From AWTP1-13 sp044868325 (GTDB taxonomy: Bacteria > Pseudomonadota > Alphaproteobacteria > Rhizobiales > Hyphomicrobiaceae): a DNA stretch of 6,664 nucleotides. Of the stretch, positions 4,564 through 6,664 are shown piece by piece; the first letter of the stretch is position 1, and each line of letters starts with the position of its first letter. The notes under the pieces are model-generated. The model did not search any database, was not told where the DNA came from, and worked only from the letters and a program-made list of their open reading frames with translations. The stretch lies in contig JBIOWI010000077.1 in the NCBI GenBank assembly GCA_044868325.1, positions 1 to 6,664 on the forward strand. The letters run 5' to 3'. A program made the position numbers and the translations under genes.

Positions 4564-6664
4564 CGATCCGCAATCTTGAGCACCTGCTCGCGCCCAAGTC
4601 GGTGGCGCTGATCGGGGCCAGCGTCCAGGACGCGAGCGTCGGCCTGATCACGGCGCGCAACCTCCTCCATGGCGGCTTTGCCGGGCCGGTCTGGCTGGTC
4701 AATCCCAAGCATCGGGAGATCGAGGGCCGGCCCTGCTATCCAACGCTGGCGGCCTTGCCAGCCGCTCCGGAGCTGGCAGTCATTGCCACGCCGCCCGGCA
4801 CCGTCCCCGGCCTGATCGATGAGCTGGGCAGGAGAGGCACACGCGCGGCCGTGGTGATCACCGCCGGCGTCCGCGATGAGCTCAGGCAAGAGATGCTCGA
4901 CGCGGCCCGGCCGCACTGCCTGCGCATCCAAGGGCCCAACGGTGTCGGGCTGATGGTGCCGGACCTCGGGCTCAACGCCAGCTTCTCGCATGCCGCGCCG
5001 CTCAAGGGCGAGCTGGCGTTCCTGTCACAGTCGGGCGCGCTCATCACCGCCATCATTGACTGGGCGCGCGGACGCAGCATCGGCTTCTCGCACGCCATCT
5101 CGCTCGGCGACATGGCCGACGTCGACTTCGGCGATCTGCTCGACTATCTCGCCGGCGATGCCAAGAGCCGCGCCATCCTGCTCTACATGGAGGCGGTCAC
5201 CCACGCACCCAAATTCCTGTCGGCCGCCCGCCGGGCAGCGCGGGCCAAGCCCGTCATCGTCGTCAAAGCCGGCCGAGGCGCGGCGGCGGCCAAGGCCGCG
5301 CTCTCGCATACCGGGGCGCTCGCCGGCGCGGACGTTGCCTACGAGGCGGCCTTCCGACGCGCGGGCGTGCTGCGCGTGCACGAGCTGGACGAGCTTTTCA
5401 GCGCCGCCGAGGTCCTCGCGCGGCATCCCCGACTCACCGGCGAGCGCCTCGCCATCCTCACCAACGGCGGCGGCGCCGGTGTGCTGGCGACCGACCACCT
5501 GACCGATCGCGGCGGCCGCCTCGCCAATCTCTCCGGCTCGGCTATCGCGGCGCTCGATACCATCCTGCCGCCGACCTGGTCGCACAGCAACCCGGTCGAC
5601 ATCATCGGTGATGCTGACCCGGTCCGCTATCAACGCGCGCTCGAGGCGGTCCTAGATGATACCGAGTCCGATGCCATCCTGGTCATGAACTGCCCGGCGG
5701 CACTCGCCTCCAGCACGGCGGTGGCCGAGGCGGTCCTGGCCACCCTCGACAGGCGCAAGAAGACCGGCAAGCCCAGCAAACCCGTGCTGACGAATTGGCT
5801 CGGCGATGGAGCAAGCCGGGACGCCCGCGCCCTGTTCGCCGCACGCGGCATCGCCAGCTTCACCACGCCGGGCGAGGCGATCGACGGCTTCATGCAGCTC
5901 GTGCGCCACGCCCGCGCCCAGGACGAGCTGATGCGCACGCCGCCCTCCATGCCCGAAGACCTCGGCTTCGATACCGAGGCGGCGCGCGCGACCATAGCTC
6001 AGGTCCTGGGCGCGGGCCGCTCGATGCTCTTGGAGGTCGAGGCCAAGGCCCTGCTCGCCGCCTACGGCATCCCCGTCGTCCCTACCGACGTGGCGGGAAG
6101 CCCGGCGGAGGTCAGCACACTCGCCGCACGCTGGATCCGGGAGCATGGCGCCTGCGTGGTCAAGGTCCTGTCCGACGACCTCTCGCACAAATCCGACGTG
6201 GGCGGCGTGCGCTTGGGGCTTGAGCATGCCGAGGAGGCACGGCAGGCCGCCGAGGATATCCTCGAGCGCGTGGCGCGGCTCAAGCCCGAGGCGCGCGTGA
6301 AGGGCTTCACCGTGCAGCCGATGATCCGCCGGCCGCAGGCGATCGAGCTGATCGCCGGCATGTCGGTCGATGCCACCTTCGGGCCGCTCCTGATGTTCGG
6401 CGCCGGCGGTACCGCGGTCGAGGTGGTGCGCGACACGGCGCACGCCCTGCCGCCGCTCGATCTCAACCTCGCCCACGACTTGATGCGTCAGACCCGCGTC
6501 TGGCGCCTGCTCCAGGGCTACCGCGATCGCCGGCCGGCCGATATCAAGGCCATCGCCGAGCTGCTGGTACGGCTCGGCTACCTGGTCGCCCATCACCCCG
6601 AGATCCGCGAGCTCGACATCAACCCGCTGCTCGCCGACGTGAGCGGGGTGATCGCGCTCGATGC
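4560..6664 (+). CDS. NDP-forming acyl-CoA synthetase (acetate-CoA ligase family), possibly with C-terminal GNAT; partial, runs off right edge
   Basis: From ATG 4560, 701 codons are visible with no stop. Domains in order: a CoA-binding Rossmann domain (about 8-105, SVALIGAS near the start); a succinyl-CoA-ligase-like domain (about 150-285) with GELAFLSQSGALITAIIDWA and SLGDMADVDFGDLLDYL; a linking ligase domain (about 290-455); and an ATP-grasp domain from about 488, with LSHKSDVGGVRL (541-552), FGAGGTAVEVVRD (613-625) and ELDINPLL (684-691, D686 and N688 likely metal ligands). The motif LSHTGALAG has H250, the position of the phosphohistidine in ADP-forming synthetases. Family activity is acyl-CoA + ADP + Pi to acid + CoA + ATP, or the reverse. 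Close relatives of about 900 aa end in a GNAT lysine acetyltransferase (Pat/YfiQ type); whether this one does lies beyond the window. It overlaps the kinase gene by 4 nt, so the two are expected to be made together. A weak AAAGG lies 11 nt ahead of the ATG. Confidence 0.9.
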   Translation, partial: MTIRNLEHLLAPKSVALIGASVQDASVGLITARNLLHGGFAGPVWLVNPKHREIEGRPCYPTLAALPAAPELAVIATPPGTVPGLIDELGRRGTRAAVVITAGVRDELRQEMLDAARPHCLRIQGPNGVGLMVPDLGLNASFSHAAPLKGELAFLSQSGALITAIIDWARGRSIGFSHAISLGDMADVDFGDLLDYLAGDAKSRAILLYMEAVTHAPKFLSAARRAARAKPVIVVKAGRGAAAAKAALSHTGALAGADVAYEAAFRRAGVLRVHELDELFSAAEVLARHPRLTGERLAILTNGGGAGVLATDHLTDRGGRLANLSGSAIAALDTILPPTWSHSNPVDIIGDADPVRYQRALEAVLDDTESDAILVMNCPAALASSTAVAEAVLATLDRRKKTGKPSKPVLTNWLGDGASRDARALFAARGIASFTTPGEAIDGFMQLVRHARAQDELMRTPPSMPEDLGFDTEAARATIAQVLGAGRSMLLEVEAKALLAAYGIPVVPTDVAGSPAEVSTLAARWIREHGACVVKVLSDDLSHKSDVGGVRLGLEHAEEARQAAEDILERVARLKPEARVKGFTVQPMIRRPQAIELIAGMSVDATFGPLLMFGAGGTAVEVVRDTAHALPPLDLNLAHDLMRQTRVWRLLQGYRDRRPADIKAIAELLVRLGYLVAHHPEIRELDINPLLADVSGVIALD

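Noticed and set aside
5652..6596. Long minus-strand ORF (314 codons) opposite the acyl-CoA synthetase
   Set aside because: The plus strand encodes clear ATP-grasp and ligase motifs here. The antisense frame is Arg/Gly/His-rich with no recognisable domain, a common shadow in GC-rich DNA.

Overview
The window is a GC-rich bacterial chromosome segment. Its codon use, the protein families present and the FNR/FixK-like sites suggest an alphaproteobacterium, perhaps Hyphomicrobiales or Rhodospirillales. That assignment is inference, because no rRNA or marker gene is present. No tRNA, rRNA, CRISPR array, transposase or attachment site was seen.

Layout: (1) On the minus strand at the left edge is the N-terminal part of a two-component response regulator (start at 160). 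A tandem 10-bp repeat lies just upstream of it. (2) A plus-strand pair follows: a small unrecognised protein with an alpha/beta pattern (ORF 244-909, start probably near 412) and, 35 nt after it, an APC-family amino-acid permease (945-2225). An FNR-like site at 332-345 lies ahead of the preferred start of the first gene. (3) A 79-nt convergent gap (2226-2304) shows no convincing terminator. It leads to a minus-strand gene for a 131-aa conserved protein of unknown function (2305-2700) with an excellent Shine-Dalgarno sequence. (4) A 216-nt divergent intergenic region (2701-2916) holds a perfect FNR/FixK-type palindrome and two further inverted repeats. (5) A plus-strand pair joined by a 4-nt ATGA overlap completes the window: an aminoglycoside-phosphotransferase-like/P-loop kinase fusion (to 4563) and a large NDP-forming acyl-CoA synthetase (from 4560), which runs off the right edge before any C-terminal GNAT domain could be seen.

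How the parts may work together: two separate transcription units, and possibly a divergent third, carry FNR/FixK-like sites. This suggests an oxygen-responsive or redox-responsive accessory cluster handling amino-acid uptake, acyl-CoA/acetate metabolism or protein acylation, and a kinase of unknown substrate. The regulon is inference from site sequence and position. The protein family calls rest on visible motifs. The kinase gene also has an apparent 1-nt disruption at its expected start: a well-placed SD and ATG at 2951-2965 are out of frame with the conserved protein.
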